From NCBI RefSeq assembly GCF_016132545.1, contig NZ_CP066167.1, forward strand, positions 2,011,001 to 2,075,000: DNA of 64,000 nt, written 5' to 3'. The DNA comes from Spongiibacter nanhainus (GTDB lineage: Bacteria; Pseudomonadota; Gammaproteobacteria; Pseudomonadales; Spongiibacteraceae). This document shows positions 10,075 to 20,809 of this stretch, in pieces. A program made the position numbers and the translations under genes. Every line of letters begins with the position of its first letter. Within the stretch, counting starts at the first letter, position 1. The notes beneath the pieces were generated by a model that was given only the letters and a program-made list of their open reading frames with translations, did no database searches and had not been told where the DNA came from.

Positions 10075-10673
10075 TGGGACTTGTCAAAATAAAATAAAGC
10101 GTCCTTTAGCGACGGGTTGTACTGGGGCTCAATAAACTCGATATGGGTGTATTGCTCCAGGTTGTCTATCAGCTCCATGGCTGTGAGCTTGCCGCCTTCG
10201 AAGCGCAATACCAACTGCCGATACATCTGCTCGTCCTGGGGCTGGAGAATATAGTCACGGGTGCTGCCTCGCTGCTGCAGCTCGATATTGAACTGGGCAT
10301 CCAGTTGCTCCCGGCTGGCGCTGAGAATCATGGCTGGCGCCTGTGCCAGCTGGGAGTCAAAGGGCTCTTCGTTAAGTTGCTCCAGGTCGGCGTCGTAGCG
10401 CCACAGCGTCTTGCCATCGGAGACCAGCAAATAGTGATAAGGGCTCTGGCTTTCCCAGCGCAGGCGATTGGGTCGCTGCAATGCCAGGGTGCCGGTGCTT
10501 TCCTGAACCAGTTCGCCGTCACTGTCCTTCACTTGCTGCTGAAATTGGGCCTCCAGGCTATTTAGGTCGGCCAGCTGCGTGTGCAGCTGTTCGGCAGCGC
10601 TGTCGGCGTGGGCCGACGTCAGAGCCAGCAAACTCAACAGGGTTGCGGCTATCATGCGATACATCGTGGTCAT
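10056..10673 (-). CDS. lolA: Outer-membrane lipoprotein carrier protein LolA
   Basis: A 205-residue periplasmic chaperone that carries lipoproteins from LolCDE to LolB. The signal peptide is clear (MIAATLLSLLALTSAHA). The mature part has the half-barrel pattern LNSLEAQFQQQVKD, TGTLALQRPNRLRWE and YLLVSDGKTLWRYD that marks the family. It sits 10 bp downstream of ftsK and overlaps rarA, the common ftsK-lolA-rarA arrangement. The lipoprotein MlaA at 35940 is a likely client. Confidence 0.95.
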   Translation of the reverse strand: MTTMYRMIAATLLSLLALTSAHADSAAEQLHTQLADLNSLEAQFQQQVKDSDGELVQESTGTLALQRPNRLRWESQSPYHYLLVSDGKTLWRYDADLEQLNEEPFDSQLAQAPAMILSASREQLDAQFNIELQQRGSTRDYILQPQDEQMYRQLVLRFEGGKLTAMELIDNLEQYTHIEFIEPQYNPSLKDALFYFDKSQWPGTS

Positions 10674-10683
10674 AAACCCCTAC

Positions 10684-13002
10684 TCATTCCGCGGGAGGCG
10701 GTGCCAGTACTTCTCGGCTGCCATTGCTGGCCATTTCCGAGACGACACCGGCGGCTTCCATGGTTTCTATTAAACGGGCAGCACGGTTGTAACCAATGCG
10801 CAATTTGCGCTGCACCGACGAGATAGAAGCCCGCCGGCTTTCGGTGACGTAACGCACTGCCTCGTCGTAAAGGGCATCGGCTTCGCCGTCGTCATCGCCC
10901 TCCGGGGCCATCCCCGGCATGGCGTCGCTGCTGCCCTCCTCTAATAGACCATCGATATACTGTGGTTCTCCCCGACGCTTCCAATCTGCCACCACTCTGT
11001 GCACTTCGTCGTCCGACACAAAGGCACCGTGGACCCGCACCGGCAGCCCACTGCCCGGCGGTAAGTAGAGCATGTCACCGTGGCCCAGCAGTTGTTCTGC
11101 GCCGCCCTGATCGAGAATGGTACGAGAGTCGATTTTGGACGAAACCTGAAAAGCGATGCGGGTCGGAACGTTGGCTTTGATCAGGCCGGTGATGACGTCC
11201 ACCGAGGGGCGCTGGGTAGCGAGAAGCAGGTGAATCCCCGCCGCCCGGGCTTTTTGCGCGATCCGCGCGATCAGCTCCTCGACCTTTTTGCCGACGATCA
11301 TCATCATGTCGGCGAATTCGTCTACTACCACCACAATCGACGGCAGCACCTCGAGATCGGGGGCCTCCGCCTCTTCTTCACCGGCCTGGTAGTGCTCGTC
11401 CGGCTTCCACAGCGGGTCTTTAATGGGGTTGCCGTTGTTGATGGCTTCCCGAACCTTGCGGTTAAAGCCGGCAACGTTGCGCACCCCCATCGCCGACATG
11501 AGCTTGTAGCGCCGCTCCATCTCGCCGACACACCAGCGCAGACCGTTGGCGGCGTCCTTCATATCGGTAATCACCGGCGTCAGCAGGTGAGGAATGCCGT
11601 CGTACACCGACAGTTCCAGCATTTTGGGGTCCACCAGCAGCAGCCGCACGTCGTCTGGTGTGCACTTGTACAGCAGGCTGATCAGCATGGCGTTAACCCC
11701 CACCGACTTACCCGAACCGGTGGTCCCTGCCACCAGCAGGTGGGGCATTTTTGCCAGGTCGGCACAAACTGGTTCGCCGGCGATGTCGTGCCCCAGCGCC
11801 AGGGTGAGTGTGGACTTGGAGCCCTCAAAGGCCTCTGAGGAGAGCACCTCCCGGAAGTTGACGATTTCCCGGTCTTCATTGGGGATTTCTATGCCCACAT
11901 AGGGTTTGCCGGGGATGACTTCCACGACCCGCACGCTGATTACCGCCAGAGAGCGAGCCAAATCTTTGACTAGGTTGCTGATCTTGCTGACTTTAACGCC
12001 GGCGTCGGGCTCCAGCTCAAAGCGGGTGATTACCGGGCCGGGGAACACCGCCACCACCTTGGCGGAGACGCCAAAGTCCAGCAGCTTGATCTCCAGCAGC
12101 CGAGACATGGCAGTAAGGGTTTCCTGGGAGTAGCCCCGCTTATTGTGGTGGTCTGCCGGGTCGAGCAGTGTCAGCGGCGGCAAGCTGCCGGTCACCGGGC
12201 CATCAAACAGCGGCTGCTGGCGCTCCTTCTCCGCGCGCTTTGAGCGCGGCGCCGGCTTAGGCTGGGGCGCGATTTCCGGGGCGGTGCGGGTTTTCTGGAT
12301 TTCAGTTTTCTTGGCGACCGAGTCTTTGCGCTGCTTGTGAGCGATGCGGGCGTCCCGGCGCTCTTCCCGGCGGCGCTGAAGCTGCAGGTACCACTCCTGC
12401 AGGCGCTCCACCAGTTGTAAGGTCAAAGCACCGGTAGTGTCGATGAGTTTGATCCAGGACAGGTCGGTGAATACCGTCATGCCGAACAACAGGATGGCCA
12501 GTAGAATCAGCCGGCTGCCAAAGTGGTTAAAGGCATCCAGTACCGCGGTGCCCACGGCGTCGCCCAGTACACCGCCCGCACCGAAAGGTAGACTGCCACT
12601 GCTGCTTTGTTCATTGGCCACTAGTGCCGTACTGGCAATCATCACCAGCAGAAAGCCCACCACCCGCAGTGCAAACAACAGCGAGTCAAAGCCCACCGGC
12701 TCGCTGCGGGCCTGAAATAGCCGCCAGGCCCGAAATGCCAGCATGGCCGGAAACAGGTAAGCCATATAGCCAAACAGCGCGTAAAAGATATCTGCCATCC
12801 ACGCACCTACCGGACCGCCGGCGTTGGCGACGCCATTGCCATCGCCAGTGCGGGACCAGCCGGGATCGCTGCTGCTGTAGGTCAACAAGGTGACAAAGAT
12901 GAATACACAGACCGCCACCACGACAATCAATAGCCCCTCTCTGAGCCGAAGGTGCAGCATACCGCCGTGGTTATTGGGTGTTGCTTCGGGTTGGCGAGCC
13001 AA
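10684..13002 (-). CDS. ftsK: DNA translocase FtsK
   Basis: A 772-residue septal DNA pump that clears chromosome termini and activates XerCD. The N-terminus (about 20-200) has four membrane segments. A short basic linker ([18 protein letters not shown]) follows, then the RecA-like motor with Walker [16 protein letters not shown] and Walker [13 protein letters not shown]. The C-terminal gamma winged helix (about 700-765) reads KOPS sites. The linker is much shorter than in E. coli FtsK (1329 residues); the total is like the Pseudomonas protein. Divergent from trxB. Confidence 0.96.
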   Translation of the reverse strand: MARQPEATPNNHGGMLHLRLREGLLIVVVAVCVFIFVTLLTYSSSDPGWSRTGDGNGVANAGGPVGAWMADIFYALFGYMAYLFPAMLAFRAWRLFQARSEPVGFDSLLFALRVVGFLLVMIASTALVANEQSSSGSLPFGAGGVLGDAVGTAVLDAFNHFGSRLILLAILLFGMTVFTDLSWIKLIDTTGALTLQLVERLQEWYLQLQRRREERRDARIAHKQRKDSVAKKTEIQKTRTAPEIAPQPKPAPRSKRAEKERQQPLFDGPVTGSLPPLTLLDPADHHNKRGYSQETLTAMSRLLEIKLLDFGVSAKVVAVFPGPVITRFELEPDAGVKVSKISNLVKDLARSLAVISVRVVEVIPGKPYVGIEIPNEDREIVNFREVLSSEAFEGSKSTLTLALGHDIAGEPVCADLAKMPHLLVAGTTGSGKSVGVNAMLISLLYKCTPDDVRLLLVDPKMLELSVYDGIPHLLTPVITDMKDAANGLRWCVGEMERRYKLMSAMGVRNVAGFNRKVREAINNGNPIKDPLWKPDEHYQAGEEEAEAPDLEVLPSIVVVVDEFADMMMIVGKKVEELIARIAQKARAAGIHLLLATQRPSVDVITGLIKANVPTRIAFQVSSKIDSRTILDQGGAEQLLGHGDMLYLPPGSGLPVRVHGAFVSDDEVHRVVADWKRRGEPQYIDGLLEEGSSDAMPGMAPEGDDDGEADALYDEAVRYVTESRRASISSVQRKLRIGYNRAARLIETMEAAGVVSEMASNGSREVLAPPPAE

Positions 13003-13176
13003 GAATCGCTATCCTTTTTAACTGGTTAACTGTACAGATGCGTGATGGCATTGCGGTTTTGCGGAAATCTCTTCCACTGCGCGCTTGAAGCCCGTTAAAG
13101 TGGCCCAATATTATCATCTACCGAGGCGGAATGTCCCAGCGAGCGCTTTTGCCGTTGCCGGGCATTTCCCCTATGA

Positions 13177-14205
<1,029 letters not shown>

Positions 14206-14215
14206 GCCCGCCTCG

Positions 14216-14938
14216 ATGTCCACCATCCCCTGGCTTGACCCGGAGAGTCTGCATTTCCCGGATGTCAGCCAGGCTCTGGAAGACCCCAACGGCCTGTTGG
14301 CAGTGGGCGGTGACCTAAGCCCCGCCCGTCTGCTTGAGGCCTATCAACACGGTATCTTCCCCTGGTACGAATCACCGCAACCGATATTGTGGTGGTCTCC
14401 CAGCCCCCGTGCGGTGCTACTTCCCGACGGCGTCTACATCAATCGCAGCCTGCGTAAAACCCTTAAGCGTGGCGGGTATGCCGTTACGGCTGACCGCGCC
14501 TTTGACGACGTGGTATCGGCCTGCGCAGAACTCAGCCCCAAGCGGCCAGGCACCTGGATTACCCGGGATATGCGCCGCGCCTATCAACGTATGTTTGAAC
14601 TGGGCTGGGCTCACTCCATCGAAGTTTGGTACGGTGATGAACTGGCAGGTGGGCTCTACGGCTTGGCCATAGGCCGGGTATTTTTTGGTGAGTCGATGTT
14701 TAGCCGGCGCCGGGACGGGTCGAAGATCGCACTGGTACATTTGTGCCAGCTGCTGCAGGCTCGGGGATTTGTTTTAATAGACTGCCAGGTGGGCAACGAC
14801 TACCTGTACAGTATGGGAGCTCAGGATATGGAGCGAGATGAGTTTCAGGGCATTTTGCAGCGTCACGCCGTGGTGGCCGATACACCCCGGGAGGCCTGGC
14901 AGGATATTGCTCCCTATCCGATGAGCGAGCCGGAGTAA
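14216..14938 (+). CDS. aat: Leucyl/phenylalanyl-tRNA--protein transferase
   Basis: A 240-residue N-degron enzyme that adds Leu or Phe from tRNA to proteins with N-terminal Arg or Lys and so marks them for ClpS/ClpAP. Family motifs are FPDVSQAL, GLLAVGGDLSPARLLEAY, GIFPWYE and WWSPSPRAVL, then ESMFSRRRDGSKIAL. The ATG at 14216 gives the conserved short N-terminus (MSTIPWLDPE); the longer frame upstream lies inside trxB and is rejected. Bpt, the second transferase, follows after 3 bp. Confidence 0.96.
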   Translation: MSTIPWLDPESLHFPDVSQALEDPNGLLAVGGDLSPARLLEAYQHGIFPWYESPQPILWWSPSPRAVLLPDGVYINRSLRKTLKRGGYAVTADRAFDDVVSACAELSPKRPGTWITRDMRRAYQRMFELGWAHSIEVWYGDELAGGLYGLAIGRVFFGESMFSRRRDGSKIALVHLCQLLQARGFVLIDCQVGNDYLYSMGAQDMERDEFQGILQRHAVVADTPREAWQDIAPYPMSEPE

Positions 14939-14941
14939 TCG

Positions 14942-15649
14942 GTGGCTAACGATCAACGCATCAAACTCTACGCAACTTCCCCTCACCCCTGCAGTTACTT
15001 TGACGACCGGGATGCGAAAACCCTGTTTATTGATCCCGAATTGGAAATCAATCCTCGCCTCTACACCCACCTTTCTCAGCGTGGATTCCGGCGCAGCGGT
15101 CCCCACCTGTACAAGCCCTACTGTGAAGACTGTAAGCAGTGCGTCGCCAGCCGTATCCCGGTGGAGCTGTTCGCCCCCTCCCGCAACCAGCGCAAAGTGA
15201 TTAACCGCAACTGTGATTTACGGGTGGTTTGCAAGCCGGAGATGGATGAGGCGGCCTATCCCCTTTACGAACGCTATATCAATACGCGCCACCAGGATGG
15301 CGACATGTATCCGGCGTCCCGAGAGCAGTTCGACAGTTTTTTGGTGGATTCCATGCCCTGCACCGAGTATGCCCACTTCTACGACGAGGATGGCTCGTTG
15401 GTGGCAGTGGCGGTGATGGATGCGCTGGATGACGGCCTGTCCGCCATCTATACGTTTTTTGACCCGGACCTCACCCGCCGCAGTCTGGGTAAATTTGCCA
15501 TTCTCTGGCAAATACACGCCGCGGCAGAACGGCTGTTGCCCTATTTGTATCTGGGTTACTGGATAAAAAACTGCGACAAAATGCGCTACAAAACGGATTA
15601 TCGGCCGATAGAGCTGCTGGCGGAAAAACGCTGGGTTCGCATCAACTAA
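14942..15649 (+). CDS. bpt: Aspartate/glutamate leucyltransferase Bpt (ATE-type)
   Basis: A 235-residue member of the arginyl-transferase-fold family. Bacterial Bpt adds Leu to N-terminal Asp and Glu, which extends the N-degron pathway. The cysteine-rich entry motif YCEDCKQCVASRIPV and the C-terminal LYLGYWIKNCDKMRYKTDYR are characteristic. It uses a GTG start 3 bp after aat. E. coli lacks this gene; Vibrio and Pseudomonas have it. A Leu rather than Arg specificity is known from the Vibrio family member and is assumed here. Confidence 0.93.
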   Translation: MANDQRIKLYATSPHPCSYFDDRDAKTLFIDPELEINPRLYTHLSQRGFRRSGPHLYKPYCEDCKQCVASRIPVELFAPSRNQRKVINRNCDLRVVCKPEMDEAAYPLYERYINTRHQDGDMYPASREQFDSFLVDSMPCTEYAHFYDEDGSLVAVAVMDALDDGLSAIYTFFDPDLTRRSLGKFAILWQIHAAAERLLPYLYLGYWIKNCDKMRYKTDYRPIELLAEKRWVRIN

Positions 15650-15808
15650 CGCCGCTGCGAGCGCCGATCGCGCTAAATTGCCTAATTCCATGATTTAGTG
15701 CAAAATGCGCGCGAGTTTCAGGGTGGTCGGGAATCGATGACGCCCTGCTTTGCAAGTCTACACCCTTTATCTCAACCCAAATTAATCGTATCTGAGGACA
15801 ATTGCCGA

Positions 15809-16027
15809 ATGGCGAAAGAAGACCAGATTGAAATGGAAGGCGAGGTGATCGACACCCTGCCCAACACCACGTTTCGTGTTCGACTGGAAAATGGCCACGT
15901 GGTAACGGCCCATATCTCGGGCAAAATGCGCAAACACTACATCCGCATTCTCACCGGCGACAAGGTCAAAGTCGAACTGACCCCTTACGACCTCACCAAA
16001 GGTCGCATTACCTTCCGGGGCCGTTAA
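15809..16027 (+). CDS. infA: Translation initiation factor IF-1
   Basis: A 72-residue S1-like OB-fold protein that binds the 30S A site during initiation. The sequence [19 protein letters not shown] and [16 protein letters not shown] is nearly invariant. The start at 15809 follows a TGAGGA Shine-Dalgarno at 15792-15797; the open frame continues 37 codons upstream without family support. It is separated from bpt by 159 bp and probably has its own promoter. It sits between the N-degron genes, as in Pseudomonas. Confidence 0.97.
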   Translation: MAKEDQIEMEGEVIDTLPNTTFRVRLENGHVVTAHISGKMRKHYIRILTGDKVKVELTPYDLTKGRITFRGR

Positions 16028-16045
16028 GGCTGCCTGTCCAGCAGG

Positions 16046-16067
16046 GGCCGATCACGCAGGATCGGCC
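16046..16067. terminator. Hairpin between convergent infA and clpA
   Basis: A perfect 8-bp stem GGCCGATC/GATCGGCC with a 6-nt loop lies at the point where infA and clpA converge and overlaps the clpA stop. It lacks a T tract on either side, so a terminator role is tentative. Confidence 0.35.
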
Positions 16068-18322
16068 TCCGCCACTTTCTCCGCCGAGACTTTCAAGCCG
16101 TCGCCTTCGACGCTGACTTCCACTGTGCCACCGTCGTTCTCCAGCTCGCCAAAGAGTACCAACTCGGCCAGCGGTTTTTTGATGTGCTCCTGAATGACCC
16201 GGGCCATCGGGCGAGCGCCCATGGCTTTGTCGTAGCCCTTCTCCACCAGCCAGCGGCGGGCGTCGTCGTTGACGTGCAGCACCACCTTTTTGTCATCCAG
16301 TTGTGACTGCAATTCCACCAGGAATTTGTCTACCACGGTCAGTACCACCTCCTCGGGAAGCGGCCCAAAGTTGATCACACTGTCGAGGCGATTGCGGAAT
16401 TCCGGCGTGAACAGTTTCTCGATGGCTTCCTGGGCATCGGTGTGGTGGTCCTGCTCGGTAAAACCAATAGAACGGCGGCTGATGTTCTCCGCGCCGGCAT
16501 TGGTGGTCATTACCAAAATCACATTGCGGAAATCGGCTTTGCGACCGTTATTATCCGTCAGCGAGCCGTGGTCCATAACCTGAAGCAGCAGATTGAACAG
16601 ATCCGGGTGAGCCTTTTCGATTTCGTCCAACAACACCACGGAATGAGGGTGTTTGGTGACGGCATCGGTCAACAGACCTCCCTGATCGAAGCCCACATAG
16701 CCTGGAGGCGCACCGATCAATCGTGACACGGTGTGCCGTTCCATGTATTCCGACATATCAAAGCGGATCAGCTCCAGCCCCAGTAGCTTGGCCAGCTGGC
16801 GGCATACCTCGGTCTTGCCCACCCCGGTGGGACCGGCCAGCAGGAAGGAGCCAATGGGCTTGTCGCCGGCGCGCAGGCCGGCTCGGGCCAACTTGATGGA
16901 GGCACTGAGCTCAGTGATGGCCTGGTCTTGACCGAAGACCACCATTCTGAGGTTGTCCTCCAGCTTGGCCAATGAAGCCTTGTCGTCGGAAGACACGCTT
17001 TTTGGCGGGATGCGGGCGATCTTGGCGACTACGGCCTCGATTTCCGGTACATCAATAGTGTCGACTCGATCTTCTGGTTTTTGCAGCCGTTGGTATGCAC
17101 CGGCCTCATCGATCACATCGATGGCCTTGTCGGGCAGGAAGCGATCGGTGATGTGACGTGCCGACAGCTCCGCCGCAGTGCGCAGAGCGGCATCGGTGTA
17201 TTTGAGATCGTGGTGCTCTTCAAACCGCGACTTCAAGCCCTTGAGAATCAGGAAGCTGTCTTCCACTGAGGGCTCGTTGACATCGACCTTTTGGAAACGG
17301 CGGCTCAACGCCCGGTCCTTGTCAAAAATGCCCCGGTACTCCTGGAAGGTCGTGGAGCCGATGCAGCGCATCTGACCGGAGCTTAGTAGCGGCTTGAGCA
17401 AATTGGAGGCGTCCATGACGCCACCGGAGGCGGCACCCGCGCCGATAATGGTGTGAATTTCGTCAATAAAGAGAATCGCGCCTTCCCGCTTTTTCAGATC
17501 GTTAAGCAGACCTTTGAGGCGCTTCTCAAAATCACCCCGGTATTTGGTGCCGGCCAGCAGTGCGCCCATATCCAGTGAATACACCACGCTTTTCAACAGC
17601 ACTTCGGGCACATCTTCATCGACGATGCGTTTGGCCAGTCCCTCGGCGATGGCAGTTTTACCCACACCGGATTCACCCACCAAAAGCGGGTTGTTTTTGC
17701 GGCGACGGGTGAGGATTTGTGCGACCCTCTCGACCTCATCGGCACGGCCGATCAAGGGGTCAATCCGGCCCATACGGGCCTCTTCATTGAGATTGGTCGC
17801 AAAATTTTCCAGCGGCCGTTGTTCCGGATCTTCGCCGCCCATCTCTTGCTCGGCTTGCTGCTCGGGATCCATGCCCTCGGCGCCGGACACTTTGGAAATG
17901 CCGTGGGTGATGAAATTGACCACGTCCAGGCGATTCACGCTCTGGGACTTGAGGAAATAGACCGCTTGGCTTTCTTGTTCACTGAAGATCGCCACCAGTA
18001 CATTGGCGCCGGTGACTTCTTCTTTCCCGGAGGACTGCACGTGGAACACGGCGCGTTGCAGAACGCGCTGAAATCCCAGAGTGGGCTGGGTATCCCGCTC
18101 CACGTCGTCGTCGGGTATGCGCGGGGTGGTCGCCTCCACAAATTCGCTGAGATCCCCTTTGAGCTGGGTGAGGTCAGCGCCACAGGCCAAAAGGACTTTG
18201 ACTGCGGCCTCGTTGTCGGCGAGGGCGAGCAGCAAGTGCTCCACCGTCATAAATTCGTGTCGGCGGCTGCGGGCCGATTTGAATGCCTGGCTGAGGGTGG
18301 TTTCGAGATCTTTACTCAACAT
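16052..18322 (-). CDS. clpA: ATP-dependent unfoldase ClpA
   Basis: A 756-residue Hsp100 unfoldase (E. coli ClpA 758) that feeds substrates to ClpP. An N domain (1-145) docks ClpS. The first AAA+ module has Walker A GESGVGKTAI and Walker B ILFIDEIHTIIGAG; the second has GPTGVGKTEV and LLDEIEKAHPD. The ClpP-binding loop carries IGF (RRSIGFTEQ). The two-domain type without the ClpB middle coiled coil identifies ClpA. It is downstream of clpS in the same direction. Confidence 0.97.
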   Translation of the reverse strand: MLSKDLETTLSQAFKSARSRRHEFMTVEHLLLALADNEAAVKVLLACGADLTQLKGDLSEFVEATTPRIPDDDVERDTQPTLGFQRVLQRAVFHVQSSGKEEVTGANVLVAIFSEQESQAVYFLKSQSVNRLDVVNFITHGISKVSGAEGMDPEQQAEQEMGGEDPEQRPLENFATNLNEEARMGRIDPLIGRADEVERVAQILTRRRKNNPLLVGESGVGKTAIAEGLAKRIVDEDVPEVLLKSVVYSLDMGALLAGTKYRGDFEKRLKGLLNDLKKREGAILFIDEIHTIIGAGAASGGVMDASNLLKPLLSSGQMRCIGSTTFQEYRGIFDKDRALSRRFQKVDVNEPSVEDSFLILKGLKSRFEEHHDLKYTDAALRTAAELSARHITDRFLPDKAIDVIDEAGAYQRLQKPEDRVDTIDVPEIEAVVAKIARIPPKSVSSDDKASLAKLEDNLRMVVFGQDQAITELSASIKLARAGLRAGDKPIGSFLLAGPTGVGKTEVCRQLAKLLGLELIRFDMSEYMERHTVSRLIGAPPGYVGFDQGGLLTDAVTKHPHSVVLLDEIEKAHPDLFNLLLQVMDHGSLTDNNGRKADFRNVILVMTTNAGAENISRRSIGFTEQDHHTDAQEAIEKLFTPEFRNRLDSVINFGPLPEEVVLTVVDKFLVELQSQLDDKKVVLHVNDDARRWLVEKGYDKAMGARPMARVIQEHIKKPLAELVLFGELENDGGTVEVSVEGDGLKVSAEKVAEADPA

Positions 18323-18399
18323 AGCCTGTCACGCCTATTTGCTGCTACTGCGGTTGCGGGAGTTACGCGTGGTAACGGGATCACTGCAATTTTCATGCA

Positions 18400-18732
18400 C
18401 TAATCCGCATCTCCGCCCTCTTCGGTCTCTGCCAACAGCGGATGACCGTTATCCCGGGCATACTGGTTGACCATTGCCGCCTTGGTTTCGGCAATATCCC
18501 TGGTAAAAATGCCACATACGCCTTTTCCTTGGGTATGCACTGTCAACATTACTTGGGTGGCCTGCTGGCGATCCATATAAAAGAAATCCTCCAGCACCTC
18601 CACCACAAACTCCATAGGAGTATAGTCATCGTTCAAAAGCACCACCCTGAACATGGGCGGTTTTTTCAGAGTGGGTTCAGATTCTTGAACCGCGACACCG
18701 TGACCGATATCCGGGTCTGTGTCGTCACTCAT
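18400..18732 (-). CDS. clpS: ClpAP adaptor protein ClpS
   Basis: A 110-residue adaptor that binds N-terminal Leu, Phe, Tyr or Trp and hands proteins to ClpA. The core [20 protein letters not shown] contains the conserved NDD/TPM pocket, followed by THVQGKG-like HTQGKGVCG and the DIAETKAA segment. The open frame reaches back to 18798, but the ATG at 18732 (MSDDTDPD) gives the normal length and flexible N-terminus; an ATG at 18753 is a further option. It lies 77 bp before clpA. Confidence 0.94.
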   Translation of the reverse strand: MSDDTDPDIGHGVAVQESEPTLKKPPMFRVVLLNDDYTPMEFVVEVLEDFFYMDRQQATQVMLTVHTQGKGVCGIFTRDIAETKAAMVNQYARDNGHPLLAETEEGGDAD

Positions 18733-18939
18733 GCTGTAAATCTCATACTGCATAATCTGTGTTTTACCTGAGCTTAGCACCACTAGTGGCGTCGACAATA
18801 GGGGTTATCACCGACCGGCGGGCTGCCGGATTGGCTGTTACTTGACGCGGCCACCTTACTGCTTAAAAATGAGGCCCGAGTCGCTGAATTACAAGGTGCG
18901 ACCGTTAATAACTATAACGAGAAGTCAGGGTACAAAGCT

Positions 18940-19167
18940 ATGCAAACCGGTGTTGTAAAGTGGTTCAATAACGCCAAGGGCTATGGGTTTATTCTTTCCG
19001 AAGGTGGTGGTGATGAGGTCTTCGCTCACTATTCCGCCATTTCTATGGAAGGCTATAAAACCCTGAAAGCCGGGCAAACGGTCAACTTTGACGCGGAAAT
19101 GGGCCCCAAGGGCCTGCACGCTGTCACAATTGAAACCGACGACGCTACTCATACCTCAGATACGTAG
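18940..19167 (+). CDS. cspD: Cold-shock domain protein CspD
   Basis: A 75-residue cold-shock domain protein. It has the nucleic-acid-binding motifs KGYGFI (RNP1) and VFAHY (RNP2). In E. coli, CspD inhibits DNA replication in stationary phase. Its position divergent from clpS-clpA is the conserved one and is the main reason to call it CspD rather than CspA; the tail after residue 68 ([10 protein letters not shown]) is polar and longer than in CspA-like proteins. Confidence 0.92.
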   Translation: MQTGVVKWFNNAKGYGFILSEGGGDEVFAHYSAISMEGYKTLKAGQTVNFDAEMGPKGLHAVTIETDDATHTSDT

Positions 19168-19382
19168 CTCTCGATAGTTTCGATTCCTTCCCAATGGAGT
19201 TTGTTCCCGGTTTAGCCGGGTGCAGCAGGCTATTGCCACAACTCTGGCAGCAGATTTTTTTGCGCAGCGATCGCTGCAAACGGTTTCCGCTAAAACATTG
19301 GGCGTGGTGAATCTCGGCCTGTTGAACGCTGTGGCTGGATGACAGAGGCGCGGGATCAACTGAATGCGGGATCAAAAGGGAG

Positions 19383-19418
19383 GGAAGAAAATCGGCTACC
19401 CGCAAAAGCAGGTAGCCG
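19383..19418 (-). terminator. Rho-independent terminator after icd
   Basis: The stem CGGCTACC/GGTAGCCG (19393-19400 and 19411-19418) has a 10-nt loop. Read leftward it is followed by ATTTTCTTCCCT, a T-rich tract, 12 bp past the icd stop. Confidence 0.65.
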
Positions 19419-19429
19419 GTGGGACCGCC

Positions 19430-20683
19430 TTACATATTCTTGATAATGGCGTCACCAAACTCAGAGCACTTCAGCAGGGTTGCCCCGTCCATCAAACGCT
19501 CAAAGTCATAGGTCACGGTTTTGGCCTGGATGGCGCCGTTCATACCGTTGATGATCAGATCAGCAGCCTCGTTCCAACCCAAGTGACGCAGCATCATTTC
19601 CGCAGACAGGATCAGTGAACCGGGGTTAACCTTGTCCTGACCGGTGTACTTCGGTGCGGTGCCGTGGGTGGCCTCAAACAGCGCCACGTTGTCGCTAAGG
19701 TTGGCGCCGGGGGCGATACCGATACCGCCGACCTGAGCCGCCAATGCGTCTGACAGGTAGTCACCGTTCAAGTTGAGGGTGGCGATAACGCTGTACTCAT
19801 CCGGGCGCAGCAGCACTTGCTGCAGCATGGCGTCGGCGATCACATCTTTGATGATGATTTCTTTACCGGTGTTGGGGTTTTTCATTTTCACCCAGGGGCC
19901 GCCGTCCAGCAGCTCACCACCGAACTCTTCCATCGCCAATTCGTAGCCCCAGTTCTTAAAGGAGCCTTCGGTGAACTTCATGATGTTGCCTTTGTGCACC
20001 AGGGTCAGTGAAGGCAGGTCTTGGTCGATGGTGTATTGAATCGCTTTGCGAACCAGGCGCTTGGTGCCCTCTTCCGACACCGGCTTAACGCCGATACCAC
20101 AATTCTGCGGGAAGCGGATTTTGGTGACACCCATTTCTTCCTGCATGAAATTGATCACTTTGTCAGCTTCCGGAGTGCCAGCTTGCCACTCGATGCCGGC
20201 GTAGATGTCCTCGGAGTTTTCGCGGAAGATCACCATGTTGGTTTTGCCGGGCTCTTTAACCGGCGATGGTACCCCTTCAAACCAGCGCACAGGGCGTTGG
20301 CAGACATACAGGTCCAATTCCTGACGCAGTGCAACGTTCAGCGAGCGGAAACCGCCGCCAACCGGTGTGGTCAGGGGGCCTTTGATGGCCACAGAATATT
20401 CTTTGATTGCGTCCAGCGTTTCGGCCGGGAACCAGTCGCCGTCGTAAAGCTCGGCGGCTTTTTCGCCAGTGTAGATCTCCATCCAGCTGATCGCTTTTTG
20501 GCCGGAGTACGCTTTTTCTACAGCAGCGTCGACGACTTTGATCATTACCGGAGAAATGTCGACCCCGATGCCATCACCTTCGATAAAAGGAATAATTGGC
20601 CGATCGGGTACATTCAGGGTGAGATCCGTATTAACGGTGATTTTCTCGCCCTCACCAGGTACCTTGATATGTTGGTATCCCAT
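19430..20683 (-). CDS. icd: Isocitrate dehydrogenase, NADP-dependent
   Basis: A 417-residue homodimeric TCA enzyme (E. coli Icd 416). The substrate site [16 protein letters not shown] includes the serine equivalent to E. coli Ser113, the target of AceK kinase/phosphatase. [17 protein letters not shown] includes the Lys-Tyr pair that selects NADP over NAD. The ATG at 20683 (MGYQHIKVP) is chosen over 20695 because GGAG sits 6 nt before it and it gives the normal length. A likely promoter is visible at 20761-20769. Confidence 0.96.
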   Translation of the reverse strand: MGYQHIKVPGEGEKITVNTDLTLNVPDRPIIPFIEGDGIGVDISPVMIKVVDAAVEKAYSGQKAISWMEIYTGEKAAELYDGDWFPAETLDAIKEYSVAIKGPLTTPVGGGFRSLNVALRQELDLYVCQRPVRWFEGVPSPVKEPGKTNMVIFRENSEDIYAGIEWQAGTPEADKVINFMQEEMGVTKIRFPQNCGIGVKPVSEEGTKRLVRKAIQYTIDQDLPSLTLVHKGNIMKFTEGSFKNWGYELAMEEFGGELLDGGPWVKMKNPNTGKEIIIKDVIADAMLQQVLLRPDEYSVIATLNLNGDYLSDALAAQVGGIGIAPGANLSDNVALFEATHGTAPKYTGQDKVNPGSLILSAEMMLRHLGWNEAADLIINGMNGAIQAKTVTYDFERLMDGATLLKCSEFGDAIIKNM

Positions 20684-20760
20684 TTTTAACTCCATGGTTC
20701 ATCGGATTAGAATCGGTGCGCAAGGCCGTTCAGGGGTACACGACGGCCGTGCCGCGCGGC

Positions 20761-20769
20761 ATTATAGCA
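20761..20769 (-). promoter_or_regulatory. Extended -10 promoter element of icd
   Basis: On the minus strand the sequence TGCTATAAT is a perfect extended -10 element 78 bp before the icd start; no good -35 box is seen, as expected for extended -10 promoters. The palindrome TGCCGCGCGGCA (20750-20761) overlaps the predicted start point. A plus-strand TATAAT at 20773-20778 could serve rluE, so two promoters lie back to back. Confidence 0.45.
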
Positions 20770-20809
20770 TTTTATAATCGAATTTCTTCTATGAATGGTC
20801 ACGTAGCCG

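Noticed and set aside
19168-19382. CCCGGTTTAGCCGGG hairpin after cspD and two minus-strand open frames.
   Set aside because: The hairpin has no T tract, and the frames have no family features or credible start signals; they overlap the terminator side of icd.
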